Shown: positions 33,874 through 48,057 of the stretch, piece after piece | How positions within the stretch are numbered: the stretch's first letter is position 1 | How the letters are laid out: each line of letters starts with the position of its first letter | Source of the DNA: Polyporus tsugae | Lineage: Eukaryota; Basidiomycota; Agaricomycetes; Polyporales; Polyporaceae | DNA length: 64,000 bases | Assembly: GCA_024305745.1 (NCBI GenBank) | Contig: JAHRBS010000014.1 | Location: 1,495,501-1,559,500, forward strand | Direction: 5' to 3' | The notes under the pieces: generated by a model | The model's database searches: none | What the model saw: only the letters and a program-made list of their open reading frames with translations | What the model was told of the DNA's origin: nothing | Made by a program: the position numbers and the translations under genes

Positions 33874-36338
33874 ATGTCCAAGCCCAGCCTCGCTTTGTCG
33901 GACGGTACGTCTGTCGGTCACTTTTGCTCGTCAGCGCCCGCTCTTGTCGCACTGGAGCACCAATCTGAATCACATGCGACCCCGGCGTCTCCAGGCAAGG
34001 AAGGGTCAATCGAGATGCCCGCAGGTGAGTGTCCAGCCCATTGATTCCTCCAGCCGCGCCCGGTCCCGACGACTTCCTGACGCGGGAATGCACACCGTCT
34101 GCAATACCAATACCATCTCGCTTAAGTAGCGTCTTCCGCTGACGTTCGTCGTGCACAGACAAGGGTGACTCTGTCGACGGAAGTTCCATTCAAGTTCAAG
34201 GCCCCCAGGAGTACCGGTTGTACAAACGGCGATGGATAGGACTCGTGGCTCTCGTACGTTGCCTACCTTTACATGAGAGCTACAGATCTATCTCATACGC
34301 TCAATGACGTTGTCCCAGGTCATCTTGAATATCGTCTCTGGTATGACGCTGGTGTGGTTTGGGCCAATAGCGAACTCGGGTGCGTTTGTCCTTGCAATCT
34401 CGATCCACGAGGTGGCCTGCTGAGGTTGTTCCGCCTTACAAGTTGTCAAGGACTTTGGCTTTACTCTGGACCAGATCAACTGGTTTGGAAACATCGTCAA
34501 TGTCGTCTACCTCCCTTCCGCTTTCGTCATGCCCTACTTGTATGGAAGGTTAGGCGTCCGGAAGGCGGTGAGTGCCCGATGAATGCGTTCGTTTCGGTCC
34601 GTCCTCAGTCTTCCCAGTGCTTTATTGCCGGATCGCTTTTTGTGGTTTCCGCCTGGGTTAGATTTGCCGGAACAACTCGTGGCCTCACCGTCCAAGGTTC
34701 TTACGCATTGATCATGGTTGGGCAGGTGAGTGTTCCGTGTCGAGACCTCCAGACAGGGTGTTTTGAGCGACTTGCAGTTGTTGGCAGCCATGGCCCTCCC
34801 GATATTGCAAGTCGTTGTCCCGAGTTATTCGGAACGGTGGTTTAACCTGAACAGCCGGACAACCGCCACGATGATTATGAGTCTCGGTAGGTCATCAGTG
34901 CGTTCTGTCTTCGTGCCTCAGCTGAGGTTCATCTCAATGCCCGACGTAGCAAATCCGGTTGGTAATGCCCTGGGACAGCTAATTCCTCCTCTCTTCAGCA
35001 CAACACGAGATTCTGTACGTACCATGCCGGATCACGGCTCATTTCGTGCTGATGGTAGAGCAGATATTCGTCATGGCAATCATTTTCACAGCTGCAGCCC
35101 CTATAGTGTTCCTTGTTGGAGAAGCCCCGCCTACACCTCCTAGTACGTTTCACCTTGCAGACTGCACAGCTTTTGGGTGCTTACCGCGAGAGATAGCTTT
35201 CGCCGCTACTCACAAGCGTCCGTCGCTATCATCTCTCGCCCGCGCGATGCTCGGGAAGGTGCCTCGCGATCAATATGCATACATGTCCGTGCGCCAGAGG
35301 ATCGACTTCATCATCCTCTGCGTGCTCTTCGGCGTTCTGGTGGGAATGTGCGTTCGCTCTCCTTATCAACGCCCAATCGCTCGTCTCATGACCTCGTTGC
35401 AGTATGAACACCTTCGCCATTCTGACGGCACAACAACTGGTGTGTACCCTTTGCCCCGGTCCGCGCGTTATCGAGCCTATTCTCATGGTGTCGTCGCAGG
35501 AGCCATACGGATACTCGGATGATACATCGGGACTAATGGGCGCCGTCCTGCTTCTCGTCGGTCTCGTGTTCGGCGCAATCAGCTCGCCCCTACTGGATCG
35601 TGTCTTCACGAACCATCTGGCGTTCACAGGGAAGCTGCTTCTCCCTGCTATGGGGGCCTCCTGGCTCGCGATGATATGGGAGAGTGCGTAACATGTGTTT
35701 TGTTGTCTTATCACCGGGAAGAGGCTGACCCTCACGGTTCGTGCTGTTCCTAGTCAAGCCGAACAACGATGCGATCCTCTTCGTGCTGGTGGCAATCATT
35801 GGCGCTACGGGCCTCACTCTTCTCCCAGTCGTGCTCGAACTTGGAGTTGAGCTCACGCGCAACGCGGATGGAAGCTCGGCGGTTTTATGGTTCAGGTACG
35901 CTCCACTAATCCAAAGGATTTCGTCATGAAAACAAGTCAGCTGAATGCAACCCATGCGTTCTAGCACGAACCTCTGCGGTCTCGTATTCGTGCTTGGTAG
36001 GTCCCCACCCCCCTCCGACAGAGTTTCGTTGCTCACGATAACGCGTGACAGTGGAAGGCGCGCTCCGCGCCGGGCCAGAGGCGAACCCGCCCTACAATAT
36101 GCACCACGCGATCATCTTTCAAGGGGTGCTCGGCATGTCCGTCGTCGCGTTAGTGTACCTCCTCGAGGGCAAGCAGACCCGGCGTGCGCAGGATGAGGTG
36201 AAACGTCACGAGTCCGAGCGGACGCATGATCTGGCCACCCAGCGAGCTACCACTGGGACGGGCGTCGATGTACACGAAGTGCCGCTTTCGCCGTCCGAGG
36301 ATAGGCCGGAGACGCTCTCGCCCGTGGAGATTGTATAG
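33874..36338 (+). CDS. SLC49/FLVCR-like major facilitator transporter
   Basis: This is a multi-exon membrane protein. The proposed ATG at 33874 opens a hydrophilic N-terminus, and after two introns the frame reads EYRLYKRRWIGLVAL|VILNIVSGMTLVWFGPIANS. FGFTLDQINWFGNIVNVVYL then PYLYGRLGVRKA follow, which is the conserved loop between early transmembrane helices of MFS proteins. The second half has GYSDDTSGLMGAVLLLVGLVFG, LTLLPVVLELGVELTRN and IFQGVLGMSVVALVYLL before a charged cytosolic tail ending at 36338. The PVVLELGVELT motif is characteristic of the SLC49 family (FLVCR, DIRC2). Animal members move choline or heme; the substrate here is unknown. The start and the first introns are the weakest part of the model. 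Confidence 0.8.
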
Positions 36339-37640
36339 GTTGGCTTGGAGAGCGGGAAAGAGAGTCCGGTTGGAATGGGGTTGAGGGTATCACTTTGGTC
36401 CGAGGGCGGCTGGCGCGAAGGCGATGAGATTGCGGTGGTGAGTGCGACTCCGCGGGCAATGTGGAGCTCGCGTGCTACATATGTGCGGTCACAAGCGGGA
36501 ACTAACTGGACATATTGTAGATTTGGGTCCAACTCACTCACCGCTGTCCTGCGACCTACCGCCATAGGCCGAGTCCATGAGGACTAGTCACTCGGGTTGG
36601 ATCGTGATTTGATGGGCCTCGTTGGCACTGGGACACTCTTGCGGTCGTTCTCTGCTCTGCTTTTATGACTATGTTATGTGTGCGTCATGTATTGCCTGAT
36701 ATGTTGTACAAACAGCCGATACCATCTGCTTACAGTGCTCTAATTCTGTGCTCTCACTTGCATAGCTGTTCGATCCGTCGATCGTGCACTTTGACTGGAC
36801 TCTCCAAGATCGGACTCCGGGGGAACACTGTTTGCAAGGTTGGTGTAGAGCGCCACTGTCCCGTTTGCACATTTGATGTCGACGGAAGGTGTACAGATCG
36901 GATGTGAAAACAGCGCCACGCTCGGCTCGCCCACTGCATGACTGTCACGGACGCCTCTCAGCAAGACTGTCGGACGGCCAAGACCCAAGAACACAACCAA
37001 CGAGACGATACAGCTGACTGGCAGCTTCTAGCGCCATCGAAAGGCCAAGGGAACGGTGAAACTGTGAAAGTTGGTGACGAGCGCCCTCGGCGCGTTGGCC
37101 TTTGGAGTCCGAGTCATCGAAACTGGCCGGTGTATCTCCAGGCTGTTGTTCTGGGCGACTGTGCCCGAGGATTCCCAGCGGTCAGGGGTCCCGGTCAACG
37201 GCCGACACGGAGAATTGCGCCGATTCACGCATATGACAAACGTCTCGTCAATGGAGTTAGACACCGTGTGCGGTGCATTGCGATCGAACCGGAGATGCTT
37301 TCCATTGTGTGCCCAGGGACGCAGTAAGTATCATGTTTCTGGCACGAGTTTCGTCTAGGCTTACCCAGCTCCTATTGACTGGGCAGCGTCGTCGCGCGTT
37401 CACATCCCCGAGGTTCCTACGTCATCCGATGTCCTAAGGGTTGGCATAGAACTTCAAGAACTTGCTTACAGGCACCAACTACGCGCCAATGTAATTTGCG
37501 CTCGGACCAGTCATGCCTGAATCGCTGCAGCAACGTTCGTCAATCCGCCGAATCGTACGGGTTGAACTAGTTCATTAATAATCAGATGAGTTCGGCGCGC
37601 TGGACGAGAACCGACAGCAAGCGCTGAAAGAAGGTATGGG
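36339..37640. other. Intergenic, upstream of GAPDH
   Basis: About 1.3 kb with only short frames on either strand. It holds the 3' end of the transporter gene and distal promoter sequence of the GAPDH gene. Confidence 0.45.
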
Positions 37641-37701
37641 GAGCGGTATTGGATAGGCTGTGTTCCTGGGCGATTGGCTGGGGAAAACCAGCCGAGAGAC
37701 C

Positions 37702-37794
37702 ATAAAAGCGTCGCCAGCTCTCAAAGGTCAAACCGATCCTCAATCCCGATTCTCATCTATTCTTCTTCGATTTCAATCCGCACTAATATCTACG
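37702..37794 (+). promoter_or_regulatory. GAPDH core promoter: TATA-like box and CT-rich leader
   Basis: ATAAAA at 37702-37707 lies 88 nt before the ATG. A pyrimidine-rich leader runs from about 37742 to 37790. This is the usual arrangement for highly expressed fungal glycolytic genes. Confidence 0.6.
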
Positions 37795-39200
<1,406 letters not shown>

Positions 39201-39859
39201 GCGAAGGAAGATTGCAAGAGTTGGTTTGTGACAGGTTAGCCGCGGAAAATCTGCGAGCTAAGATGTATCGCATACGCCTCAATACATGTTGTTCTGAGGA
39301 TAGAGATACAAACCGCCTAGGGCATTGATGGTTATCGCCGTCACGGCAAAGTGTGCCTCGGTTCAAGCGCTGCCAGCTCCTGGAAACCGATTTGACTTAT
39401 TGTACCCAACTGATCGTAGATTCGTACAACAAACGAGGGTCATCGAAATAATTTACGGGTCGTCATCTATATCTTCTAGTACTCGTCAACGGTCATGCTA
39501 GATTGCTCGGAAGAATAGGGGCAATGTGCGCCTCGGAGTGCTGGCATTCGAGTTGATTGATGTCCGATGGCCAATGATATCGGCCTTGGAGCAAGTCTGG
39601 GTCCCGAATGTTGAGCAGGAGGCGCGTGATCAGCGAGCTCGCGACCCTGGCATGGATATCAGTATCAACTAAAAGACTGACAGAGTTGGGTACCTACACG
39701 TTCGTGGTGGTCACGCTCATTCCTTTGTAGGCGGGCTGCAGGAAGTGCGTTGAGAGAAGAGCTACCCTATCGCCACGTTGAAATCGTAAAGCGCACACCT
39801 TCGCAAGCTGTATGCGTAGCATTGAATGTAAGGTTCCGGAATGACCACTGATAATGCTC
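39201..39859. other. Intergenic between converging genes
   Basis: This is 3' sequence of GAPDH and of the DUF6533-like gene. No convincing coding content, although the C-terminal exon of the membrane protein may extend into it. Confidence 0.4.
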
Positions 39860-41219
39860 ACTAGGCAGGACAATATGTTTGACAGATGGCATACGAAAGG
39901 ACCCTGGGATGGTAGCACGTACCCAAAAGTCCAAAGGTCGGTGGCCATGTTCGCATGACTTACACGAAGTAGAAAGACCCTAGGGGTTCCGACATCAGCT
40001 CAGCCATAGAACAAAAACAGAGGAAACGCCCGAAGGTCACCATCTCGAAGGAACAGAGTAGACAGGCTTCCGCGCCACTTGGGCCCGATCGTAGCAATCC
40101 GAGATATTGTGAGTGCGAATACCGCAAGATCGAATGCGAGCATGATGGCCCAAATTACCGCAAGGTCTAGGATTTTTCCTGGGTTTCAGTGTCCATCCGA
40201 GGTGAAAACTATGATGACATGCACTTACAGCTGCCCCTTAGGTGAAGTCGATGCAAATGAAAATCACATACGACGAAACGAGTTTAACGAAGACACACTG
40301 TTTTGCAGACAGAGCAAATTCGCATCCAACAGCCTTCCCCGAGTACTTGTGATTCAAAGAAGGGTGTTGCCATTTCTGCGCAATTGACCACTGTCAAGTT
40401 CCCCAGAAGATTTTGCCGCGTCAGTTTCAGATACGTAGCAGACCGAACCCAACTCACTCCACTGATGACGCATCCGACGACACAGAATGCGAATAGAAAG
40501 AGCGTTATTGAGCGATGTTCGTTGTATAGAGCGTGTATGCGGAAAATTTGAAGTCCTGATGCGCATCCGTCGGCATGGGACTCGACTCCATAGCATTCGG
40601 CCGTCCGCGAGAAGCTGGATCTGCACTGACCTGCAACGATCACCTGGGTAACGCCAGCCAGTATCTGATAGTACATCTGGAGCTTCGAACACCTGAGCAA
40701 GGCGGGGTTACTCAAGTTCAGGTCGAAGCAACTTCCGAGCTGCAGGGACATGCCAATTGCTTACACCTGTGTTCAGCACAAGTTAGTTCGACCGAGGCTG
40801 CAATAGAAAATCGCTCACGGATTGAGTGTGGGCCCAGTAGAACTCATATATAACGGGTATGTGTGCGAATAACGACAGGTATCGATTGAGGTAGAAGACG
40901 AACGACAGCAGCGAGAACCGGACCTTCCAGAATCGCTCCACCTCGGCGCCGAACGTGATCGCGTAGTCGAAGTATAGAATCGCTATGATATGGTGACACA
41001 AACATAACATATTGGCTTAGCCTGGAGGCAAAAAGCGAAGGGATAGGGCTCACCAAAAGATACAGCCGAGGCGATGCGGATGGCATAGTTGGACTGCGCA
41101 CTAGTCGTGGTGGGTATTTAGTGTCAATATTGAATGGCGACTCGAGAACCGTGATGTGGCTTGCAGCTGAAGACCCACATTGTGAGCTCCCATACGACAC
41201 CTTCATTCGAGCTGTCCAT
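39860..41219 (-). CDS. DUF6533-like integral membrane protein
   Basis: The proposed ATG at 41219 starts MDSSNEGVVWELT. Splicing then gives AQSNYAIRIASAVSF and, after another intron, AILYFDYAITFGAEVERFW and SLLSFVFYLNRYLSLF. This pattern (helix 1, a 'YDY..T...E...W' motif, then FLNRY) defines the DUF6533 family of Agaricomycete seven-helix proteins of unknown function. Later exons carry YYQILAGVTQVIVA, FRIHALYNEHRSITLFLFAFCVVGCVIS and LAFDLAVFALTISRIATIG as further membrane segments. The 3' end is unresolved: a stop at 40000 ends one reading, while splicing after FLRDG would add SFYFV and extend toward 39860. Coordinates on that side are therefore approximate. Confidence 0.65.
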
Positions 41220-42660
41220 GACTTGGAAGGGGGTAGACGCGGCCAGCACGGCGAAAGGGCAGGTACGGCAGCTGGGCAGCAGGGGGTCGTCCGGTGGGTG
41301 TGCATCTGCGATGGTCGTGTTAAGTATAGATGATGACTTCGAACGCCAGGCTTACCCATGCATGTTCGAAGGCAGCCATATGTCTTCTCAGAACGAACAT
41401 CTGTTCTCGATGATAAATATGACAGATGGGCCACAACGGAGATACTACCACATTTAGAAATATGGTGAAGCGGCCTTCCTCGGTCTGGTCGTAATCTGGT
41501 CGTAGCTGAGCATCAAACTTCGAGATAGATCTCCCAATCTGCATTATCGGCAATGAGATGGACGAGGATGCCGCGGATGAATGGGACAGTACAACCGTCG
41601 TCTATCTGACTCTCCCGTCAGCGACTCGCAGTCCAAGTCGCGAGTGCAACTGTAGTCAGGCTTCCAGCTTGATAGTCGTTCCGACTTCAAAGTTAGCGTC
41701 AAGAGCAAACCAGGTCGAAAGGAACGTACTTGATCGGAGTTCTGGTGAATAACGGGGCTCCAGAAGGTGAGCGCTGGCGCTGATTCAATCCGCCAGGCCT
41801 TCTCAGCTGTCCTCAAAGGATTCCGAGTCCACGCGCGGCATCATTGACCGTCACCGTATCAAAGCCCTGAGATACCGCGAGAATGCGATATAGGTTTCAG
41901 CATGGCATGTCTTCAGAACTACACCGAAATGGTCAGCTGCGAACGTCGTGCTCAGAGCATATACGCACTGTGACTGGCAGCGGGCCCTGTAAGTTATCAC
42001 CGCCATCCTCATAGGTGACGAAGGTTGGAGAGAGTCCGAGAGATGAGCGTCGTGGCCCGTGGGTTATAAGTAGGCGCGTGCCGGACGTTCTAGACTCCTG
42101 TCTGGCGCCCGCATGCAAAGTTGAGGCTCTGGTCTCCCAGGCCTTCACCTAGTTTCATATACTACATCCCCTCTTTCGATGCCATACGGCGTATAGACTA
42201 CCAGTGGCGTTGTCCCTCTGGCCCCCGTCGCAACCCAATCTATGTCACCTCAAGAATGAATGAGGGCCTCCATCTCGGACGTCCGTCCTCGGCGAGCGGC
42301 GCAAGTCAGGTGCTTCAAGCGGTAGCAATCGAAGTTCGACTGATATAAATTCGGAGTACTGATGTTCCATTTCACTGTACGCTCCTGGGCGGAACTACTC
42401 TACAGGATCCGTAACACAAACTACATTACTTGACCTGTACTTTAGCCGAACATGTGACCTGAACTTGAACTTCGCCGTCAACATGGTCGCTTCAGCATTC
42501 CTCCTGATCCTCTTCCCTAGGCCTGTCCTATGAAAGCGGATCCACATGCCTCATTCCTTGCTGTCTTCTCTCACCCTCCTTCCACCCACATGGCTTTCAA
42601 GCGTGGTAAAAGGAGGACGGACGAACGTGCGACGTTCGCCCGTGCCGTCATCCGAGTCTG
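41220..42660. other. Intergenic, about 1.4 kb
   Basis: Short frames only, on both strands. The right end is the promoter of the SurE-like gene, with TTAAATA about 90 nt before its ATG. Confidence 0.45.
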
Positions 42661-42750
42661 GGTTAAATAGAGCTGAAAGCTAGCTTTCGCATCTCTAGAC
42701 CTCGACAAGGCCCTCCGCATCCACCAACGAAGTATACCATTAATCTCAAG

Positions 42751-44005
42751 ATGCAGCGTTGGACCTCTCTTGCTACCGCCATCTCCATCGCCCTCCTCTT
42801 GCACGGCGCCTTTGCGCAGAACCTCATCCTGACCAATGATGATGGATGGGCGGTCGCGCAAATCCGTGCTCAGCGCGATGCGCTCGTCGATTCAGGCTTC
42901 GACGTACGTGTATCTTGTTCGGACCTTCCCATTCATCAGACTTGCTCAGTGTGAAGATAGGTCGTCTTGTCCGCCCCTGCGGAGAACAAATCTGGGACCG
43001 GATCCTCCACCGCGACACCCCAGCCATTGTCCCAACCTTGCGAGTTCAACACTTGTCCTACTGGCTCTCCTGCTGAGGGCTTCAACGCGAGTGACAGTAC
43101 GTATGAGTAGTGTCTTCGCGGCTAAGTCTGTCGACGCTGACATGGCTGATCTTCGATTAGCAAAGCTGAACTACGTCAACGCTTTCCCGTGAGCTGCGAG
43201 TTGAGAGATCAAACGTAGACCCATGCTCACCGCACCAACTTTAAATTGTCAGGGTCGACGCAGTACACTTCGGTATACAAACGCTCGCGCCCGAGTTCTT
43301 TGGCTCCGCGCCGGCCTTCGTCGTCAGCGGTCCCAATGTCGGAAGTACGTACGACTGAATATTCCGTCCCTTTTTCTGGTCTCAAGATTTATCGTACGAT
43401 TCACAGATAACCTCGGCACTGTGACCCAGAATTCCGGGACAGTGTACGCCCCCAATGCCCTCATGATGCATATAATTAATGCTGACCAATGGAACAGCGG
43501 CGCGGCGTGCGAAGCCGCCAAAGAAGGCATTTCCTCCACCGCCTTCTCCGCCGCGACCGCCTCCCAAGTCTCCTTCACCACGCTCACCACGTCGCCTAAC
43601 TCGTCCAGCACCCTCTCCGCACTCATCTACGCGACGCTCACCGCCAACTTCACGCGCACGCTCCTCGCGCCCTCCGCGCGGCCGATCCTCCCCTTGGGGA
43701 TCACGCTGAATGTCAACTACGGCGCGACGACGTTCTCCTCTTCCGGGCAGCCGAACGGCGCCTGCGCGAGCGCGGGCGACTTCAACTGGGTGTTCACGCG
43801 CTTGCTCAAGAGCAGTGGTGCGGTCGACGTCGAGACGTGCGGGAGCACGACCCTGCCTGACGAGACGATGGTCGTGGACGCGGGATGCTTCGCGAGCGTG
43901 ACGGTGATGAACGCGAGCACGAAGGCGGACGTAGGCGCGGACGTCCAGGCGGTGGTGCTGGACAGGCTCGCGCCGAGCGGGTTGTTGACTTGCTTTGATG
44001 GATAA
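42751..44005 (+). CDS. Secreted SurE-like acid phosphatase / nucleotidase, copy 1
   Basis: There are six exons: 42751-42903, 42961-43096, 43161-43188, 43253-43344, 43407-43443 and 43498-44005. The product is 317 aa and all phases agree. A signal peptide (hydrophobic core IALLLHGAFA, residues of about 10-22) precedes NLILTNDDGWAVAQI, the metal-binding NDDG motif of SurE. The other active-site blocks are VLSAPAENKSGTGSS, VVSGPNVGSNLG and SGTVGAACEAAKEG. Fungal SurE-like proteins are secreted phosphatases/5'-nucleotidases. Several Asn-X-Ser/Thr sites (NFT, NAST) fit passage through the secretory pathway. A minus-strand small secreted-protein gene ends 225 nt downstream, and the same pairing is repeated at 46.8-49.1 kb. 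Confidence 0.9.
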
Positions 44006-44230
44006 TTATAGTGATGCCGTGAAAGAGTCCATGGGGATGGGTCGGTTTGGCCAAGGGTGACCCCAAGATGGAATCTGGTTGGATGGTTGTGCAAATAAAA
44101 CCCAGTTCGCTAACAGTTTGACAATGAAAACCGATGCGTTGTCGTCTGGCATGGGATCTTCGGAGCACGGCCACTGGTATATTGTTATAGCATGACGGAT
44201 ATGACAGAAGACAAAGAGACCCATAGAACA

Positions 44231-44914
44231 TTACAATATCGCACCCGCAAGCACCACTCCGACGGTGACAATCACCAGTACCGAAGAAGTTCCCGCCCCG
44301 CCCGCCCGCGCCGCACTATTTTTCGGGGTGGCGCTAGCAGTCACGGCGGAACTACCAGATGCGTTCTGGGTGGCCGTAACCACAGTCGAAATCGTCGTGG
44401 CCGTATCCTTCTCGATGAGCGTGCAGGCCGCATATCCATTGCCGAGCGCGCAGTCCTCGTGGACCGTCACCACCTCGCTTCCTATGGTCGCGATTTCAAA
44501 GACGTGCGCGTCCGTCGAGCCCTCGACAAGGGTCGCTGTGGGACCATCGTGGTGAGCACCATGATACACTTGCCTCGAATCGTTCGGGGCGAGCTCAGTC
44601 CGCGGACGTACCTGCGGCACTAAATGTGGTGTCCGGGGCAGTCGCAGTCGTAGCAATCGTAAAGGGTCGGGCGAAGGCGATGGAATAACTGGTGTATCCG
44701 CTTGAGTCTGAGCCGAGGACGACTGCAGTGACGACCTCGCTGGTGATCAAGCCGGCCCTTGAGATGGCATACAACACTCCGTCATCAGACGGTGCCGCGT
44801 CTGTGGAGTCATTCGGTTGGTGCCTCTCTGTCGCGAAACCCGGAGGTGAGAGCACTCACATGAGCCGCGCAATGCGGATAAGACAACGAGCGATGGCGCA
44901 AGCTTGGAGAACAT
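44231..44914 (-). CDS. Small GPI-anchored-like secreted protein, member 1
   Basis: There are three exons from the ATG at 44914. The signal peptide FSKLAPSLVVLSALRGS is followed by an intron with a phase-1 GTGAGT donor. Exon 2 carries VVLGSDSSGYTSYSIAFA, the member 1 form of the family motif G(T/S)DxxG(H/Y)T. Exon 3 starts with ATLVEGSTDAHVF and has two cysteines (EDCALGNGYAACTLI). A Thr/Ser-rich stretch follows, then SSVLVIVTVGVVLAGAIL at the very C-terminus, a hydrophobic GPI-anchor signal without a charged tail. I know no named family. The protein probably sits on the plasma membrane or wall. Four paralogs lie downstream on the same strand, and it converges with SurE copy 1. Confidence 0.78.
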
Positions 44915-45057
44915 GCTGTCAAGCGGTTTGATTCCCTCAGTCACAAGCGACTAACATCGGCGCAATGTGTGCGAGCCTACCTTCGGGGACGGTGGGCCAA
45001 AGGAGATCGGAGAAGCCGGGATGGAGGACCACCAAGACGTGTGAGCTACTGGGTCAT

Positions 45058-45066
45058 GTTTTATGT
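45058..45066 (-). promoter_or_regulatory. TATA-like element of secreted-family member 1
   Basis: ACATAAAAC on the minus strand lies about 145 nt upstream of the ATG at 44914. The same element, embedded in matching sequence (TCATGTTTTATGT on the plus strand), occurs upstream of member 2 at 49201-49209. The promoter was therefore copied with the gene. Confidence 0.5.
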
Positions 45067-45149
45067 ATACCCCCGGAGCATCACGCAGTGTTCGCGTCCT
45101 CCGAGAATAGGGCATGACTGGATTCTCATACCGCTAACGCCGCCGCACA

Positions 45150-45523
45150 ATCGCGTTCCTGGCGCGTACTCAACCCGACACCCGCCGTGCGCTCCGTCCC
45201 TGCCGCTGGCGTCCACTGAACCTCGACTACAGCGCTACGACGTTCCCATCGTCCAAAGCAGCGGAATAGCCGCCTGTGCGAGAGCGGACGACTTCAACTG
45301 GGTGTTCACGCGCCTGCTCAAGAGCAGTGGCGCGTTCAACGTCGAGACGCGCGGGGGCACGACCTCGTCAGACGAGACGACAGTGGTGGACGCGGGGTGC
45401 TTCGCGAGCGTGACAGTGATGAACGCGAGCACGAAGGCGGACGACTCGGAGAGCGCGGACGTCCAAGCGGCGGTGTTGAATAGGCTCGCGCCGAGGGGGC
45501 TGTTGATGTGTTTCAGCGGGTGA
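45150..45523 (+). pseudogene. 5'-truncated SurE-like fragment
   Basis: The last 85 or so codons match the end of SurE copy 1 closely: CARADDFNWVFTRLLKSSGAFNVE, then VVDAGCFASVTVMNASTKADD and LAPRGLLMCFSG. Immediately upstream, similarity continues only out of frame (ACTACAGCGCTACGACGTTC against the NYGATTF stretch of copy 1). There is no NDDG motif, signal peptide or upstream exon. It is closest to copy 1, including the KADxxxADVQA segment, so it is a remnant of a further duplication of that gene. Confidence 0.85.
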
Positions 45524-46680
45524 ACGTCACGGCCGTTCAGAGAAGGCCGAGTTGAGGACATACAGGTCTGGCCGAAGGTGACCCAGGGGTTTTGTACATG
45601 GATCAATTTGAGCTGGACCCGAAATAATTGGCGGAGCATACATACAGGTAAACCGATGTTGTCCTCCGACCAACGGATACACTCGAGATTTACACCTGCG
45701 CGTTAGGATGGGCCGCGATAGGAATCAGTCGAACTCACAGATTGCTAATTGAAGTGGACCTCATGAACGATAGGAAGGTCTTCAATAGCGGAATGAACCC
45801 CCCGAGTCAAGGCCGTCGAGAATTGCCGCATGAGTGAGCTGGCTGCTCATTAAATTTGTGGGAATGAGATATGAATCTTCAACTCGAATCGCGCATAACC
45901 ACACAGCTCAGACTCACATGGGGACTCGGACTATGACTGCCCATGCTCCTAGAACACGAGATGTCACTGCTTGGATCGTCACGGCATTTAATATGTGACT
46001 ATTGGGGAAGAGTTTGAATAGTACTTACCCCGGAGTTGTCCTATATGGCAATACAAAAGCATTTGTTCATCTTCCCGTCAAAAAATGCGCTCGTGGATTA
46101 CACGCGCAGTCCTACAGCAAAACCGCCGTTTAGTGCCTGAGGCTTCAGAGCAGTGAGACTTGAGTGAGACTAACAGCTGTCTGGCCATGGATGCCACCGG
46201 TAGCCTAAGGGATGCCTGTACTTAGTCGCAGGCAGGTCGCAGGTGCTGCTGGCAGTGGCAATGTTGATAACCCGGATCTACCCGGGTTCCTCCGAAGGCT
46301 TTGACGCCCATGATGCGACTTCCCTTTCAAGTCACTGAAGTCTTGACGATGACAGTCTTTCCAAGTTTCCTCTCGCTTGTTCTGAATGTACTGAATGTAT
46401 ATATACTCCACCTAGCGTTGTAGAAATCGGAATTAAACGGTCTCATCACCTCCGACAGTCAAACTCCGGCTTCTCCTTCGCAGTATCGGCTTGCATCAGT
46501 CACGACTCACGACACTGGATCAATATCAACGCTTCCAGTGTACAGTACCGTCTTCTTCATCCACAAATAATTGCTCCCAAGCATGCTTCTCTGGCTAGCG
46601 ATTGTCTCTTCTCCCTTCCCCGCTACACACATGCTTTAGTGTGGCTCTGATCTCCCCAGAAGACACGCCCTATCCTGTTC
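45524..46680. other. Intergenic, about 1.2 kb
   Basis: Nothing coding recognised. The right end is the promoter of SurE copy 2, with a CTTAAAAG element near 46690 about 100 nt before its ATG. Confidence 0.45.
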
Positions 46681-46790
46681 AAACCGAACTTAAAAGGGGG
46701 CCGTTTCTGCGTTCACGGTCGACCTCCGGAGAACTTGCCCCGTCCACCCTCCGCCCTGCCTCTCTCCCAAGTCGAGCACCAACCTTTGCA

Positions 46791-48057
46791 ATGCAGCACT
46801 GGACCTGTCTCTTTGGCTCCGTCGCCGTCGCCGTCGCCCTCCTCTTCCAGGGTGCCTCCGCGCACAACATCCTGTTGACCAACGACGATGGATGGGCTGT
46901 CGCCCAAATCCGTGCTCAACGCGACTCGCTCGTCAACGCGGGCTTCAATGTACGCTTCCGTCCGATACAGATTCCTTCATCGGGTCGGTCAGACGTTACT
47001 AACATGTCGGAATAGGTCATCTTGTCTTCCCCCACTCACGATATGTCGGGGACTGGATCTTCCACCGCGCCACCGCAGCCGTTGTCCAGCCCGTGCGAAT
47101 TCAACACCTGTCCTGTCGGCTCTCCCGCTGAGGGGTCCAATGCAAGTGACAGTACGTCTCAGACCTTTCGTGACTGTGTCACTCGCTGTACATAACTTGA
47201 TGATTGGTTTCTCTCCAACAGCGAGGTTGAACTACGTCAACTCTTTCCCGTGAGCTGCTTGACATAACACACTGATAGAATGTGAGGCTGATATCTCTTT
47301 GTTTTAGAGCCAATGCGGCCCGCTATGGCATACAGACCCTCGCGCCTGAGATCTTCTGCTCCCCGCCGGACCTCGTCGTCAGCGGCCCCAATGTCGGCAG
47401 TAAGCACAGCCAAACATTCTCGCCTGGTTAACAAAAACCAATGTAGTCCTTCATAGATATTTTGGGCGTCGGCACCCAAGAGTCTGGGACTGTGTGCGTC
47501 CCCAACCCCCTCTCCATTCCGTGCTGCCCAACACTGACCATCCCAACAGCGGCGCGGCATGCGAAGCCACCAGGGAAGGCACCCCCTCCGTCTCCTTCGC
47601 CGCAGGGACTGCAGGGCAGGTCTCCTACACTACGCTCACCACCGCGCCCCAGTCCCCCCTCACGTTGTCTGCCCTCCTGTATGCGGAGCTCTCCACCAAC
47701 TTTACGCGCACTCTCTACACCCCCGCCGCCCGCCCGATCCTCCCCGCGGGCGTTACATTGAAGGTCAACTACGCCCCGACGACGTTCTCCGCGGCCGGGC
47801 GGCCTGCGGGGAACTGCGCGCGCGCGAGCGACTTCACGTGGGTGCTCACGCGGACGCAGGCGACGACGAGGTCGACCGACGTCGGGTCGTGCGGGACCCA
47901 TCGCCTGCCGATCGAGGCGACGGTCGTGCAGGGGGGGTGCTACGCGGCGGTCACGGTGGTCAATGCGACGACGAAGCTCGACGTGAGCGGGGCCGTGCAG
48001 CTAGAGGTGCTCACCAGGCTCGCGCCGAGTAGGATTTTTGGGTGCTTCCACGGATAG
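46791..48057 (+). CDS. Secreted SurE-like acid phosphatase / nucleotidase, copy 2
   Basis: There are six exons: 46791-46949, 47016-47151, 47222-47249, 47308-47399, 47457-47493 and 47550-48057. The product is 319 aa. Exons 2-6 have exactly the same lengths as in copy 1 (136, 28, 92, 37, 508 nt); only exon 1 is 6 nt longer. A signal peptide (VAVAVALLFQGASA) precedes HNILLTNDDGWAVAQI. VILSSPTHDMSGTGSS, VVSGPNVGSN and GAACEATREG keep the SurE active-site blocks. One local change is NILGVGTQESGTV in place of NLGTVTQNSGTV, a one-residue insertion beside the active-site Asn loop. A secreted phosphatase role is inferred from the family. Confidence 0.9.
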